Assembly (NCBI GenBank): GCA_024236175.1
Contig: JACKKY010000003.1
Location: 124,001-188,000 of the forward strand
DNA length: 64,000 bases
Reading direction: 5' to 3'
From: Novosphingobium sp.
GTDB lineage: Bacteria > Pseudomonadota > Alphaproteobacteria > Sphingomonadales > Sphingomonadaceae
Both the position numbers and the translations under genes were made by a program. This document shows positions 6,470 through 19,370 of this stretch, in pieces. Numbering within the stretch: the stretch's first letter is position 1; each line of letters starts with the position of its first letter. Under the pieces are notes generated by a model that was given only the letters and a program-made list of their open reading frames with translations, was not told the DNA's origin and made no database searches.

Positions 6470-7960
6470 ATGGCGATGCGCGAGCACCTGCACATCGCCC
6501 GGACTACACTCGCCGTGCTGGCCGCGGCGATGCTCGCTGCTTGTGGGAAGGGCGACGATTCCATCCTGAATGTCGTGTCGATCGGATCGACCGACTCTCC
6601 CTTCGAGAAAGGCGTATACCTCTCGCCCCCTGCACAGCAGGTTCGTGCAGCGACGGTTGAGGGACTGGTCAGCCTGGATGGGCAAGGCCGCGTCATCCCC
6701 GCCCTTGCCGATCGCTGGATCGTGACCGATGATGGGCAGAGCTACATCTTCCGCCTGCGCGACGGCACGTGGCTCGACGGCCGGAAGGTGACAGCGCAAA
6801 GCGCCCGGGCGGCCCTGCGCCGGTCCATCGCCGCGCTGCGCGGCACTTCGCTTGGATTCGATCTTGCCGGAATCGACGATATTCGCGTCATGGCCGCCCG
6901 GGTGATCGAGATCCGCCTGGCGCAACCGATGCCGGATCTTCTGCAATTGCTTGCCCAGCCCGAACTGGGCCTACGTCATGGCGGAAAAGGGGCGGGGCCG
7001 ATGCGGCTGGAACGCGATGGGGCGACAGCGGTGCTCACTCCCATTCCGCCGGACGAACTGGGACTTCCGGCAGTGGACGACTGGAGCGATCGCATCCGCA
7101 CGATCCGCTTCATGGCCTTTCCCGCGGAGGCAGCGGTTGAACGGTTCAACCGGGGAGAGGCTGACCTGGTGCTCGGCGGCCAGATGCAGGACTTTCCCTA
7201 TTCGAGTTCGGTCGGAATTCTGCGGGGTACGATCAAGGTGGATCCCGTCGTCGGCCTGTTCGGACTTGTCGCCGCGAACGACAAGGGATTCCTCGCCGCG
7301 CCGGAAAATCGCGAGGCCATAGCGATGGCGATCGATCGGGATAAGCTTATCAATCCGTTCGGCCTCTCCGGCTGGACCCCTACCACGCGGCTGGTGTCGC
7401 CCGGTCTGGATGGCGATCTGGGGACCATTGGCGAGCGCTGGGCGGAACTCAGTATGGATGAACGCAGGGCTCTGGCGACGGCGCGCGTGGCTCGCTGGCG
7501 CCAGGCGCAGGAAGAGGATGTCGGGGTGAGCCTGCGGGTCGCGCTCCCCAAGGGCCCCGGATCCGATCTCCTGTTCCGGACCTTGTCCGAGGACCTGGGA
7601 AAGGTCGGCATCGAGACGGTGCTGCTGAGCGAAGAAGATGATGTGGACCTGCGCCTGATCGACGATATCGCGCGTTACCCCCGTGCGATCTGGTTCCTCA
7701 ATCGGCTCAATTGCAAGGCCCGGCGCGGCCTCTGCTCTGCGGAAGCGGACCAGCGGGTCGCCGAATCGCGCAAGACCGGCGATCCGGCCGAGCGTGCCGC
7801 TCTGCTGGCCGAGGCGGAAGCCGAGCTGACTGCCGCGAATGTCTACATCCCGTTCGGTGCGCCCATCCGCTGGTCGCTCGTCAAGGGAGACGTATTGGGC
7901 TTCGCGGCCAATCGCTGGGGCTGGCATCCCTTGATGCCGATGGCCGTACGCCCCAAATAG
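6470..7960 (+). CDS. peptide/nickel-type ABC transporter substrate-binding lipoprotein
   Basis: A 496-residue protein with a lipoprotein signal: basic N-terminus, hydrophobic core and lipobox LAAC, followed by GKGDD. The mature part fits family 5 solute-binding proteins: VEGLVSLDGQGRVIPALADRWIVTDDGQSYIFRLRDGTWLDGRKVTAQ, and later REAIAMAIDRDKLI. Such proteins bind oligopeptides, nickel or similar ligands in the periplasm and hand them to a permease. No permease or ATPase gene is adjacent, so this is an orphan binding protein, and some members have regulatory rather than transport roles. The ligand is unknown. Confidence 0.82.
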   Translation: MAMREHLHIARTTLAVLAAAMLAACGKGDDSILNVVSIGSTDSPFEKGVYLSPPAQQVRAATVEGLVSLDGQGRVIPALADRWIVTDDGQSYIFRLRDGTWLDGRKVTAQSARAALRRSIAALRGTSLGFDLAGIDDIRVMAARVIEIRLAQPMPDLLQLLAQPELGLRHGGKGAGPMRLERDGATAVLTPIPPDELGLPAVDDWSDRIRTIRFMAFPAEAAVERFNRGEADLVLGGQMQDFPYSSSVGILRGTIKVDPVVGLFGLVAANDKGFLAAPENREAIAMAIDRDKLINPFGLSGWTPTTRLVSPGLDGDLGTIGERWAELSMDERRALATARVARWRQAQEEDVGVSLRVALPKGPGSDLLFRTLSEDLGKVGIETVLLSEEDDVDLRLIDDIARYPRAIWFLNRLNCKARRGLCSAEADQRVAESRKTGDPAERAALLAEAEAELTAANVYIPFGAPIRWSLVKGDVLGFAANRWGWHPLMPMAVRPK

Positions 7961-7994
7961 GACTTCCGGTTTGGCTGACAGGAGCAAGGAACCG

Positions 7995-8411
7995 ATGGCA
8001 GAACAGGCCACGCTGCGCCGAATGGCCGGCGAACTCCCGCTGGGTCGCGATGCGACATCGATCAGGCGCCGCATCGAAGCGCTGGAAGCGCTGCTGGAGC
8101 GTGCGTTCGTCATTCCCGGGCTCAATCGGCCGGTCGGGCTCGATGCCATTGTCGGCCTGGTGCCGGTGGCCGGCGATTTCGTCGCCGCCGCGCTCGGCTT
8201 CTATATCGTCTGGGAAGCGCGCAATCTCGGCATGCCGAAATGGCAGCTTGCACGGATGCTTGGCCATGTCGGTTTCGACGCGCTGGTCGGCGCCGTTCCG
8301 GTGGCGGGCGACCTGTTCGACTTCGTCTACCGTTCGAACAGCAAGAACCTGCGCATCATCCGCAAGCACCTCGATCGCCATCATCCGGAAACCGCGACTA
8401 TTGACGGATAG
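7995..8411 (+). CDS. DUF4112 membrane-associated protein
   Basis: About 138 residues with the DUF4112 pattern: LERAFVIPGLNRPVGLDAIVGLVPVAGDFVAAALGFYIVWEARNLG and a second copy of the motif DALVGAVPVAGDLFDFVYRSNSKN. The two G-x-VPV(A)GD segments are hydrophobic and probably enter the membrane as re-entrant or transmembrane helices. Function is unknown. ATG at 7995 is preceded by GGAGCAAGGA. The TTG at 7971 is rejected because it lacks a ribosome site. It follows the binding-protein gene by 34 bp and is probably co-transcribed with it. Confidence 0.78.
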   Translation: MAEQATLRRMAGELPLGRDATSIRRRIEALEALLERAFVIPGLNRPVGLDAIVGLVPVAGDFVAAALGFYIVWEARNLGMPKWQLARMLGHVGFDALVGAVPVAGDLFDFVYRSNSKNLRIIRKHLDRHHPETATIDG

Positions 8412-8455
8412 ATTTTCCGCTAACCGGCAAACGCATACGGCCCTATGATGACGCG

Positions 8456-8668
8456 ATGAGAAGCGCGATCGTCCTTGCGTCAGTGGCAGCGCTTGCAGCG
8501 TGCGGCCCCGGAGAGAACGATCCGGGTCCGGGCGGGGTGACCGTCGGCGAAGCGCGCGCGCTCGATGAAGCGGCCGAAATGATCGAGCAGCGAAGGCTTC
8601 CGCCCGAGGCTTTGCCCGCTCCCGACGTCCTGCCGTCCGATATCGCTACGGATGCGCCTCCCAGATAG
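8456..8668 (+). CDS. small lipoprotein, function unknown
   Basis: A 70-residue peptide with a short lipoprotein signal (MRSAIVLASVAALAAC) giving a lipidated Cys at residue 16, followed by a Pro/Gly-rich linker and an acidic helix (GEARALDEAAEMIEQRRL). I do not recognise a family. Codon use matches the neighbours and the lipobox is good, which supports a real gene. It lies 44 bp after the DUF4112 gene and converges on arfB. Confidence 0.62.
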   Translation: MRSAIVLASVAALAACGPGENDPGPGGVTVGEARALDEAAEMIEQRRLPPEALPAPDVLPSDIATDAPPR

Positions 8669-8702
8669 GTCCGGCGAAGCACAGGAAACTGTGACGGGAC
8701 GC

Positions 8703-9112
<410 letters not shown>

Positions 9113-9116
<4 letters not shown>

Positions 9117-10282
9117 GCCACCGCCGCCGCTATGCGGCGCAGCGCTTCCTCGAGCTTGGCCTCGTCGGCGGCGAAGCTGATGCGGAAACCGTCGCGTCCT
9201 CCGAAAGCCGACGCCTGGACCACGGCGACGCCATGGTCGAGCAGGTGCATGGCCAGCGCGCCGTCGTCGCCGAAACGGCTCATCAGCGGGGCGGCATCCA
9301 CCATGCAATAGAAGGCGCCGTCGGGCACCGGGGTCGAGAGGCCGGGGATGGCGTTGATCGCAGAGACCACCAGATCTCGCCGCGTGCGAAACCGCTCGCG
9401 CCAGTCGGCAAGGAAATCCTGCGGCCCCTCGAAAGCGGCGACAGCAGCCGCCTGACTGATCGAGCAGGGATTGCCGGAGCTGTGCGATTGCAGCTTTTCC
9501 ATGGCCTTGATCAGCCATTGCGGCCCGGCAGCGACGCCGATCCGGAAGCCGGTCATGGCGTGACTTTTCGACACGCCGGAAACGGTCAGGATCCGGTCGG
9601 CGAGATCGGGGCAGAGATTGGCCAGCGTCGCATGGCGCTCGCCGGTGTAGTTCAGCGGCGCATAGATATCGTCGCTCAGGACCATCACGCGCGGATTGCG
9701 GCGCAGGACTTCGCCGATCGCGAGCAGCATGTCCGCAGGATAGCACGCTCCGGTGGGATTGCCGGGGCTGTTGAGCATCAGCCACTGCGTGCGCGGGCCG
9801 ATCTGTGCTTCGAACTCGCCGGCGGTGAAGCGGAAATTGTCCCTTGCCGATGTCGCCAAGGGCACGACGCGCCCGCCGGCGAAACGGATGATCTCGGGAT
9901 AGCTCACCCACCATGGCGAGGGCACGATCACTTCTTCACCCTCGCTGACGGTCGCCATCAGCGCGTGGAAGATCGCCTGTTTGCCTCCGGCGCTGACCGT
10001 GACCTGGTCGACCGGAAGCTCGATGCCGAGATCGCGGGCGAAATGCAGGGCCGCCGCCTGCTTCATTCGCGCCGTGCCGCCCACGGCCGTATATTTCGTT
10101 TCGCCGCCGTCCAGCGCCGCCTTGGCTGCATCCAGTACATGCGGCGGCGTGGCGAAATCCGGCTCGCCCACCGACAGCGAGATGATGTCCTTGCCCTGCA
10201 GCCGCAGTTCCGTGGCGCGATCGGTCATCGCCGTGGTCTGCGAGGGCGCTATCCGCGAGAGCGCGATGGAGGTGTGGGTCAT
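9113..10282 (-). CDS. PLP-dependent aminotransferase, aspartate type
   Basis: A 389-residue fold-type I class I aminotransferase. Signatures are SLSVGEPDFATPPHV at the N-terminus, YTAVGGTARMK, the LNSPGNPTGA motif, DDIYAPLNY, the PLP lysine in VSGVSKSHAMTGFRIG, and the C-terminal substrate-carboxylate Arg in DGFRISFA. This matches the alphaproteobacterial Ib-type aspartate (or aspartate/prephenate) aminotransferases. Substrate range cannot be decided from sequence. The start codon overlaps the stop of pabB, and the stop overlaps arfB, giving a pabBC-aminotransferase-arfB operon. Confidence 0.88.
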
Positions 10283-12084
10283 GGCAGCAACCTTGCCGGC
10301 ATCAGGCCCCTCAGGGCATTGCCGATGAAAAAGCCGTTCTGAAGATCTTCGGGCCGGAGCTCTGCTTCCGCCGCCCGGCCCTCTTCTATCAACGATCGGC
10401 GCAGCACGCCGGGCAACAGGCCGAGAGCGGCGGGAGGGGTCACCAACTTGCCTTCGCGTTCCACGAAAAGGTTGGTGAAGCTCCCCTCGGTGACGAGGCC
10501 GTCCTCGCGCAGGAACAGCGCTTCGGCAGCGCCGGCCGCCTGCGCGGCCTTGAGCGCGGCTTCATAAAAGCTGCGGTCCGAGCTCTTGTGGCGCAACCGC
10601 CAATCGCTTTCGTCGACCGGCAGGCGCAGCACGGCGCAAGGCGCGGGGTCGGGCAGGGCTGGCGGCATGGCCCCTAGTTCGAGGCTGAACGAGCCGGAAC
10701 GCGAAGCCATCAGCCTCAGCCGCGATGGCTCTGCCGCATCGAAGCACAGCGCCTGGATGGCATTGCGGACGGCATGGCGGTCGAACGTGAAGCCGAGCTC
10801 GGCCGCGCTCGCCTTCATCCGTTCGAGATGCAGTTCGAGCAAAGGTATGCCCTCGTCAGGCGTGAAGGCCATGGTTTCGATCAGGTCGAAACCGGCGGCA
10901 GCCAGCGTTTGAGACGATTGCCGCACGAACCCCCCTTTGACCAGGCACTCCCGCCATTCGGGAAGCGCTTGCGAATCGGCGACGATCGCCGAACCCACAC
11001 CCAGCACCGCCCGGCCCCTGCCGTTTTCCTGCGGTGAAAGTCGCAATGTGCGGATTGCCACATTGAACGCCGCATCTCCAGAGGCATCGATACGACCGAT
11101 CGCGCCGCAATATGCCCCGCGGGCGTCCCGTTCGATCTCGTCGATCAGTTCCATCGCCCTGATCTTGGGCGCGCCGGTGATCGAACCGCACGGGAACAGG
11201 GCCTTGATCATGTCGACCGCGCCTCTGCCGGGCTGCAGCCGCGCGCGGACGGTGGAGACCATCTGGTGCAAGGTGGGATAGGTCTCGATGGCGAAAGGCG
11301 CTTCCACCTTGACGCTGCCGGGATCAGCCACGCGCGAGAGGTCGTTGCGCATCAGGTCGACGATCATGAGATTCTCGGCGCGATCCTTCACCGATTCTGC
11401 GAGCTCTGTCGCGAGCGCCCTGTCTTCGTCCTCGTCGCGCGCACGCGGGCGCGTGCCTTTCATTGGCTTCACGGTTGCGATGCCGTCCTTCAGTGCGAAG
11501 AACAGCTCGGGCGAGAAACTCAGCAACCAGTGCGAACCGTCGAAAACGATCCCGCCATACCCGGCACCGGCGGCCGGCCGGATGGCGGCGTAAAGCGCCA
11601 GCGGGTCGCCGGACCAGCTCCCCGTGAGCGGAAAGGTGAGGTTGGCCTGATAGATATCTCCGGCCAGGATCGCATCCTGAAGCCTTGCGAAAGCGCGGGC
11701 ATATCCGCCCGGGGAAAGCTGCGGTTCCATCGGCCCGACCGAACCGAGCGGCCCCTGCGTCCGAGCGCCCAGCCATTGCGGTACTTCGCAAGCCGGGATG
11801 GTGTCGTGCCGCTCGAATGCGCCGAACCAGAGGAGAGGGCCTGCCGCGCCGGTTCGGCGAGCGGCCCGTGTGGCCAGGCGCGGCTCCAGCGCCAGCCCCG
11901 CTTCATAGGCGAGATACCCCGCCAGCTCCCGCCCTTGCCGGGTAAGTTCTTCCATCCGCTCCAGGGCCGGGGCCACTTCATCCGCGCGGCGAGCAATGAC
12001 GACTTCCGCGGGCTCGCGATAGAGCAGGGCGTCGCTGGCGCCGTCGGGCCGGGCATCGTCGAGCAGGATGAAGGGGGCTGGCAT
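10279..12084 (-). CDS. pabB: aminodeoxychorismate synthase component I fused to aminodeoxychorismate lyase (PabB-PabC)
   Basis: A 601-residue fusion. Residues 1 to about 375 form a chorismate-utilising PabB domain with ESVKDRAENLMIVDLMRNDLSRV and FPCGSITGAPKIRAMELIDEIE, the active-site signatures of the anthranilate synthase/PabB family. From about residue 395 (GFDLIETMAFTPDEGIPLLELHLERM) a fold-type IV PLP domain follows that resembles PabC, with EALFLREDGLVTEGSFTNLFVE and a C-terminal GLLPGVLRRSLIEEG. Together these convert chorismate and ammonia to 4-aminobenzoate for folate, with PabA encoded elsewhere. The operon with an aminotransferase and arfB seems fortuitous. Confidence 0.92.
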   Translation of the reverse strand: MPAPFILLDDARPDGASDALLYREPAEVVIARRADEVAPALERMEELTRQGRELAGYLAYEAGLALEPRLATRAARRTGAAGPLLWFGAFERHDTIPACEVPQWLGARTQGPLGSVGPMEPQLSPGGYARAFARLQDAILAGDIYQANLTFPLTGSWSGDPLALYAAIRPAAGAGYGGIVFDGSHWLLSFSPELFFALKDGIATVKPMKGTRPRARDEDEDRALATELAESVKDRAENLMIVDLMRNDLSRVADPGSVKVEAPFAIETYPTLHQMVSTVRARLQPGRGAVDMIKALFPCGSITGAPKIRAMELIDEIERDARGAYCGAIGRIDASGDAAFNVAIRTLRLSPQENGRGRAVLGVGSAIVADSQALPEWRECLVKGGFVRQSSQTLAAAGFDLIETMAFTPDEGIPLLELHLERMKASAAELGFTFDRHAVRNAIQALCFDAAEPSRLRLMASRSGSFSLELGAMPPALPDPAPCAVLRLPVDESDWRLRHKSSDRSFYEAALKAAQAAGAAEALFLREDGLVTEGSFTNLFVEREGKLVTPPAALGLLPGVLRRSLIEEGRAAEAELRPEDLQNGFFIGNALRGLMPARLLP

Positions 12085-12186
12085 TGCAGGCGGCTTCTAG
12101 CTGCGGGGCACGCCGCTTGCAAAAAGCCTCTTGGGCTAATCGGCTGCGGTCCCTATCAAAAAGGCGATGTATCCTTGGAGCAGGCG

Positions 12187-13761
12187 ATGGACGATATTTT
12201 TCTCGGGCTTGGAACGAACGGCGAAAAGCAGGCGCTGCATCTCGGTCGGGCGAACCGTCACGGGCTGATCGCGGGTGCGACCGGCACCGGCAAGACGGTT
12301 ACGCTGCAGACTATCGCCGAACAGTTTTCGGCCCGGGGAGTTCCGGTGTTCGTTGCGGATGTGAAGGGCGATCTGTCCGGGATTTCGATGGCCGGATCGC
12401 CGACGTTCAAGAATGCCGACAAGCTGGAAGGGCGCGCAAAGGAAATCGGCCTCACCGACTATGCCTATAGCGACAATCCGGCGGTCTTCTGGGATCTCTA
12501 CGGCGAGCAGGGCCACCCGATCCGCACGACCATCTCGGAAATGGGGCCGCTGCTGCTTTCGCGGCTGCTGGACCTTAACGACACGCAGGAAGGCGTCCTC
12601 AATATCGTGTTCCGCTTTGCCGACGAGCAGGGACTGCTGCTGCTCGATCTGGAAGACCTCCAGTCGATGCTCGTCCACACCGCCGAGAATGCCGGCGAAC
12701 TGACGGCGAAATACGGAAATGTGTCGAAAGCCAGCGTGGGTGCGATCCAGCGCCAGCTGCTGAGCCTCGACAGCCAGGGCGCCGGGCAATTCTTCGGCGA
12801 GCCCGCTTTGGAAATCGACGATTTCATAAAGTGCGACGAACAGGGTCGGGGTTACATCAACGTGCTTGCCGCCGACAAGCTCATGCGCAGCCCCAAGCTG
12901 TATGCGACGTTCCTGCTGTGGCTGCTGGCCGAGCTGTTCGAATCGCTGCCCGAAGTCGGAGATCCTGAAAAGCCCCGGCTGGTGTTCTTCTTCGACGAGG
13001 CGCACTTGCTCTTCGACGATGCGCCCAAGGCTTTGCAGGACAAGATCGAGCAGGTCGTGCGCCTGATCCGGTCCAAGGGCGTCGGCGTCTATTTCGTCAC
13101 CCAGAACCCGATCGACGTGCCGGAGGAAGTGGCGGGCCAGCTCGGCAACCGGGTGCAACACGCGCTGCGCGCCTTCACCCCCCGCGACCAGAAGGCGATC
13201 AAAGCGGCGGCCGATACTTTCCGTATCAATCCCGACCTCGATGTCGAACAGGCGATCACCGAGCTCAAGGTGGGCGAAGCACTTGTCTCGACTTTGCTCG
13301 AAGACGGTGCGCCGTCCGTCGTCCAGCGCACGCTCATCGCGCCGCCCCGCTCGCGGCTGGGGCCGGTCACGGCGAAAGAGCGGGCGATTATCCAGTCGGT
13401 CAGCCCGTTCGAGGGCAAGTATGAGGACCGGATAGACCGGGAGAGTGCGGAAGAGGTGTTGTTGGCCAAGGCTGCCGACGCGGCTGAAACCGCCAAGGAA
13501 GTCGAGGAAAAGGGCGAGGAAGAAGTGCGCAAGCGCTCGCGCAAGAGCACCTCGATCTGGAGCAAGGCGCTCAAGCGCGCGACCGGGGCGATCGCGGGTT
13601 CCGCCGCGTCCATTGCGGCTGCCTCGATCACCGGCCGCAAATCGCGCGCCAACCCGGTGAAGACCGCGGCGAGTTCGGCGGCAGGTTCGCTCGCGACCGA
13701 TCTGGCGGGACCGCTTGCGGGCCGGTTCGTCCGTAACCTCATCGGCGGGTTGATGCGGTAA
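12187..13761 (+). CDS. HerA-like ATPase, DUF853 family
   Basis: A 524-residue P-loop ATPase. Walker A is GATGTGKTVTLQ (about residues 31-42), Walker B is RLVFFFDEAHLLFDD, and there is a sensor-like VYFVTQNPIDVPEEV. This is the DUF853 (COG0433-related) helicase-like family, widespread and poorly characterised. The last 90 residues are a charged region (KEVEEKGEEEVRKRSRKS) followed by an Ala/Gly-rich tail that may associate with membranes. ATG at 12187 has GGAG six bases upstream. The long upstream open frame is a shadow of pabB. It is followed after 4 bp by the M1 peptidase gene. Confidence 0.85.
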   Translation: MDDIFLGLGTNGEKQALHLGRANRHGLIAGATGTGKTVTLQTIAEQFSARGVPVFVADVKGDLSGISMAGSPTFKNADKLEGRAKEIGLTDYAYSDNPAVFWDLYGEQGHPIRTTISEMGPLLLSRLLDLNDTQEGVLNIVFRFADEQGLLLLDLEDLQSMLVHTAENAGELTAKYGNVSKASVGAIQRQLLSLDSQGAGQFFGEPALEIDDFIKCDEQGRGYINVLAADKLMRSPKLYATFLLWLLAELFESLPEVGDPEKPRLVFFFDEAHLLFDDAPKALQDKIEQVVRLIRSKGVGVYFVTQNPIDVPEEVAGQLGNRVQHALRAFTPRDQKAIKAAADTFRINPDLDVEQAITELKVGEALVSTLLEDGAPSVVQRTLIAPPRSRLGPVTAKERAIIQSVSPFEGKYEDRIDRESAEEVLLAKAADAAETAKEVEEKGEEEVRKRSRKSTSIWSKALKRATGAIAGSAASIAAASITGRKSRANPVKTAASSAAGSLATDLAGPLAGRFVRNLIGGLMR

Positions 13762-13765
13762 GCGC

Positions 13766-16431
<2,666 letters not shown>

Positions 16432-16435
<4 letters not shown>

Positions 16436-17856
16436 TCCGGGTTCCGCACGGAAGGGAGCGGGAGCCTCAGCGATGCGGTCAGCCCGGCGATGCGCCCCTC
16501 CGCATCGCGCCGGTTGGCAAGCTGCAGCGAACCGCCGTGCTGGTCGGCGATGGCGCGGGCGAGCGTAAGGCCCAGCCCTGCTCCGCCGGTTTCGCTGTTG
16601 CGGGACGGGTCTCCGCGCGTGAAGGGTTCCATCATTGGTGCGATCTGTTCGTCCGGAATGCCCGGGCCGTCGTCGTCGATGCGGATCACCGCCCAGTCGC
16701 CCTCGCGCGCGAGCGACACGCGCGCGCGCTTGCCGTAGCGCAAGGCGTTGCCCATCAGATTGCGCAAGGCGCGGCGCAGCCATGTCGGCCGCAGGGGCAG
16801 GGCGACGCGTTCGGTCTCGCCCAGCTCCACATTCTCGCCCATATCCTCGTACTCCTCGACCACCGAGGCGACGAGTGCGGACAGTTCCGCATGTTCATAC
16901 GGGTCGCTCGGCCTGCCTACGCGGGCTAGCGAAAGGATATCGTCGAGCGACCGGACGATGTCTTCGATGGTCGCGGCCATGCGGTCCCGTTCGGTTTCGT
17001 TTTCAACCGATTCGATCCGCACGCGCAGGGCCGCGAGGGGAGTCTTGAGGTCGTGGCCGATGGCGCCGAGCATCACGTCCTTTTCATCCAGAAGCGAGGA
17101 TATCCTCCCCTCCATCGCATTGTGGGCGACAATCAGCCGCCGGACGTCATCCGGACCCTGCGGTTCGAGCTGCCCGTCGGGGTTGCGGGTCTCGGCGAAC
17201 TGTTCGAGCCTGCCGGTGAGCGCAGCGAGCGGACGTGTGATGCGCCTCAGGATCATCGCGATCGCGGCGACCAGCACGAGATAGATCGTGAGCGTCTGGC
17301 CTATCAGCGAGAGTACGATCTGCCGCTCACCTGGCGGAACGAATATTCTCGCAACCAGCCACTCCTCCCGGTCTTCGGGCCGAATTCCGGCGATCAGAAC
17401 GGTATCGTCCGGACTTCGGGGATGATGCCGGAACATATCGGCGCGGCGCTGCGCGCGCTGCCAGGCGACCGGATCGTCGGCAAGCTTCCTGCGCATCACC
17501 ACCACGTCGCGCGTGAAGACGCCCTGTTCGGCGAGTATCTCCTCCAGCTCGTTCTCGGCCGCCCGGTCCCGGGCCTCTTGCGTTCGCAGCGGGGATTCGG
17601 CGCTGCGTTCGATTCTCGGCCGACGCCGGCGTTCCTCGAACGGACCGCCCGTTCCGGGGCGACCGAGGACAGCTTCGGGCTTCCTCGTGGCGACGAGCAG
17701 GCGGAACGCCGCGCCATGGATCAGCGCGGCTTCGCGACGTTCGCTCTGCGCGCGATAGACGAGGAATGCGCCTAGCCCCTGGACGAGAAGCAACGCCGCG
17801 GCCACCGCCAGCAGCATCTGCCCCATGAGGCTGCGGGGCCAGGGTTGCTGCTTCAC
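16432..17856 (-). CDS. membrane sensor histidine kinase
   Basis: About 474 residues. A first transmembrane helix (MLLAVAAALLLVQGLGAFLVY) and a second (IGQTLTIYLVLVAAIAMIL, about residue 160-180) bracket a periplasmic Arg-rich sensor segment. A HAMP region follows, then the H-box AIGHDLKTPLAALRVRIES, the N-box LRNLMGNALRYGKRA, and G-boxes IDDDGPGIPDEQ and GGAGLGLTLARAI. This is an EnvZ/RstB-like layout. I choose the GTG at 17856, which overlaps the response-regulator stop (GTGA). The signal is unknown. An EF-hand protein gene is upstream in the same operon. Confidence 0.9.
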
Positions 17857-18578
17857 GGCGCGATGCGCCGCACGTCCGCGGCGAGCATGTAGCCTCCGCC
17901 CCATACGGTCTGGATGAGCTGCGGATTGCGAGAGTCGGCTTCGACCTTGCGGCGCAGGCGGCTTACCTGGTTGTCCACGGCGCGGTCGAAGAGATGCGCT
18001 TCACGTCCCTGGACCATGTCGAGCAGCCGTTCGCGATCGAGCACCTGGCGGGGATGTTCGAGGAACGCCACGAGCAGCCTGTATTCGACGGAGGAAATCG
18101 CCACGACGGCGCCTTCGGGGTCGGTCAGCCTCCGCTTCAGCGGGTCGAGCCGCCATCCGTCGAATTCGTAGAGCTCGTCGTCGGGAGGTGGGGGAGCGCC
18201 GCGCGCGGCCCTGCGCAGAACGCTGCGGATACGTGCGACCAGTTCGCGCGGCTCGAAAGGTTTCACGACGTAATCGTCGGCGCCGATTTCAAGGCCGATG
18301 ATGCGATCGGTCGGTTCGCTCTTCGCGGTCAGGAAGATGGTCGGGATCGCCCGCGTTTCCGCCAGGTGTCGGCAAAGCGAAAGCCCGTCCTCGCCCGGCA
18401 TCATGATATCGAGGAGCACCAGGTCCGGTTCCTCGTTGCGCAGATGGCTGCGGGCTTCGGCCGCGCTTGCGGCCTGGGTAACAGCGAACCCCTGGCGCGA
18501 AAGATATTCGGCCAGGGGTTCGCGAAGGGCCGCTTCGTCGTCGACGAGAAGCAGCCGGGTATCCGCGGTTTCACTCAT
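17853..18578 (-). CDS. OmpR/PhoB-type response regulator
   Basis: A 241-residue protein with an N-terminal receiver (LLLVDDEAALRE, phospho-Asp in LVLLDIMMPGEDG, TAKSE, YVVKPFEPREL) and a C-terminal winged-helix DNA-binding domain (DGWRLDPLKRRLTDPEGAVVAISSVEYRLLVAFLEHPRQVLDRERLL, VDNQVSRLRRKVE, VWGGGYML). It is the cognate partner of the kinase encoded next, with which it overlaps by four bases. Targets are unknown. The EF-hand gene upstream is a plausible one, since the three genes lie in one direction. Confidence 0.92.
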   Translation of the reverse strand: MSETADTRLLLVDDEAALREPLAEYLSRQGFAVTQAASAAEARSHLRNEEPDLVLLDIMMPGEDGLSLCRHLAETRAIPTIFLTAKSEPTDRIIGLEIGADDYVVKPFEPRELVARIRSVLRRAARGAPPPPDDELYEFDGWRLDPLKRRLTDPEGAVVAISSVEYRLLVAFLEHPRQVLDRERLLDMVQGREAHLFDRAVDNQVSRLRRKVEADSRNPQLIQTVWGGGYMLAADVRRIAP

Positions 18579-18603
18579 GCGCCAGTTCCGCCGCGTCTAC
18601 CGG

Positions 18604-19164
18604 TCAGTTGCCGGGAGCGCCGGGGCCTTGGCCGCCCATCTTCTGGCGCCACTGGTCACGCATTGCGGCGCGCGCTGCCTGGTGCTCTTCCTTCGTCACC
18701 TTGCCGTCGCTGTTCGCGTCGGCCTGATCGAAATGCTTTAGCATGGCGGCCGTGAACTCGGCCTTGCTGACGGCACCGTCATTGTTGGTGTCGGCCATGC
18801 GCATCATCATCTTGCCGCCGCGATGGCCGCGCTTGTGGCCCCAGCCGCCGCGCTTGCCGTCACCGTCGCCCATTCCGCGCGGGTGCTTGGCTTCGAACTC
18901 GGCCCGCGAGATCTGGCCATTGCCGTCGGTGTCGATACGATCAAAGCGCGCCGTACGTCGTGCCTCGCGGTCGGCCTGGTCGAGCTTGCCGTCGCTGTTC
19001 GCATCCATGCGGGAGAATATCTGATCGGCGTGGGCCTGGGCTTCGGCGCGGGAGACGACGCCGTCGCCATCAGTGTCGTGCTTCGCATGCATGCCCGGCT
19101 GGGCATAGGCGGCGCCTGCGAGCGCCAGAACTGCGGCGGAAAGACCAAGGGTCAACTTCTTCAT
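18604..19164 (-). CDS. secreted EF-hand calcium-binding protein
   Basis: A 186-residue protein with a signal peptide (MKKLTLGLSAAVLALAGAAYA). Five EF-hand loops follow: DTDGDGVVSRAE, DANSDGKLDQAD, DTDGNGQISRAE, DTNNDGAVSKAE and DANSDGKVTKEE, with a His/Gly/Arg-rich linker (KRGGWGHKRGHRGGK) between loops three and four. Each loop has Asp or Asn at positions 1, 3 and 5, so calcium binding is likely. ATG at 19164 gives the signal peptide. It is first in an operon with a two-component system, and a 12-bp inverted repeat lies in its upstream region. Confidence 0.85.
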   Translation of the reverse strand: MKKLTLGLSAAVLALAGAAYAQPGMHAKHDTDGDGVVSRAEAQAHADQIFSRMDANSDGKLDQADREARRTARFDRIDTDGNGQISRAEFEAKHPRGMGDGDGKRGGWGHKRGHRGGKMMMRMADTNNDGAVSKAEFTAAMLKHFDQADANSDGKVTKEEHQAARAAMRDQWRQKMGGQGPGAPGN

Positions 19165-19201
19165 CGGTAATCTCCAATCACTCGTCCCAAGAGGGTAGTG
19201 A

Positions 19202-19250
19202 AAGCCGCGCGGTTGCGGGGAGGGGGATTGGGTATGCCACCGCGCGGCTT
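19202..19250. repeat. 12-bp inverted repeat upstream of the EF-hand gene
   Basis: The arms AAGCCGCGCGGT (19202-19213) and ACCGCGCGGCTT (19239-19250) are perfect complements with a 25-nt purine-rich spacer. It lies 38-86 bases upstream of the EF-hand start. It could be a 5'-leader hairpin or a spaced operator, and no regulator can be named. The rest of the 206-bp gap to the VOC gene holds nothing else I recognise. Confidence 0.5.
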
Positions 19251-19370
19251 CCTGATGCCCTTTGTATGGGCCTGATGTCGCGAGATTATGCCGGGCAGAG
19301 TTGAATTTGTCGCTAATTGTCACAGCTTGAGCGGGTGGTTAATGCGCCCGAAAGCTGGCGATCTTCGGGC

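Noticed and set aside
11266..12186. Large N-terminal extension of the HerA-like ATPase gene
   Set aside because: It is the complement of pabB codons. The P-loop protein begins at 12187 with a good ribosome site.
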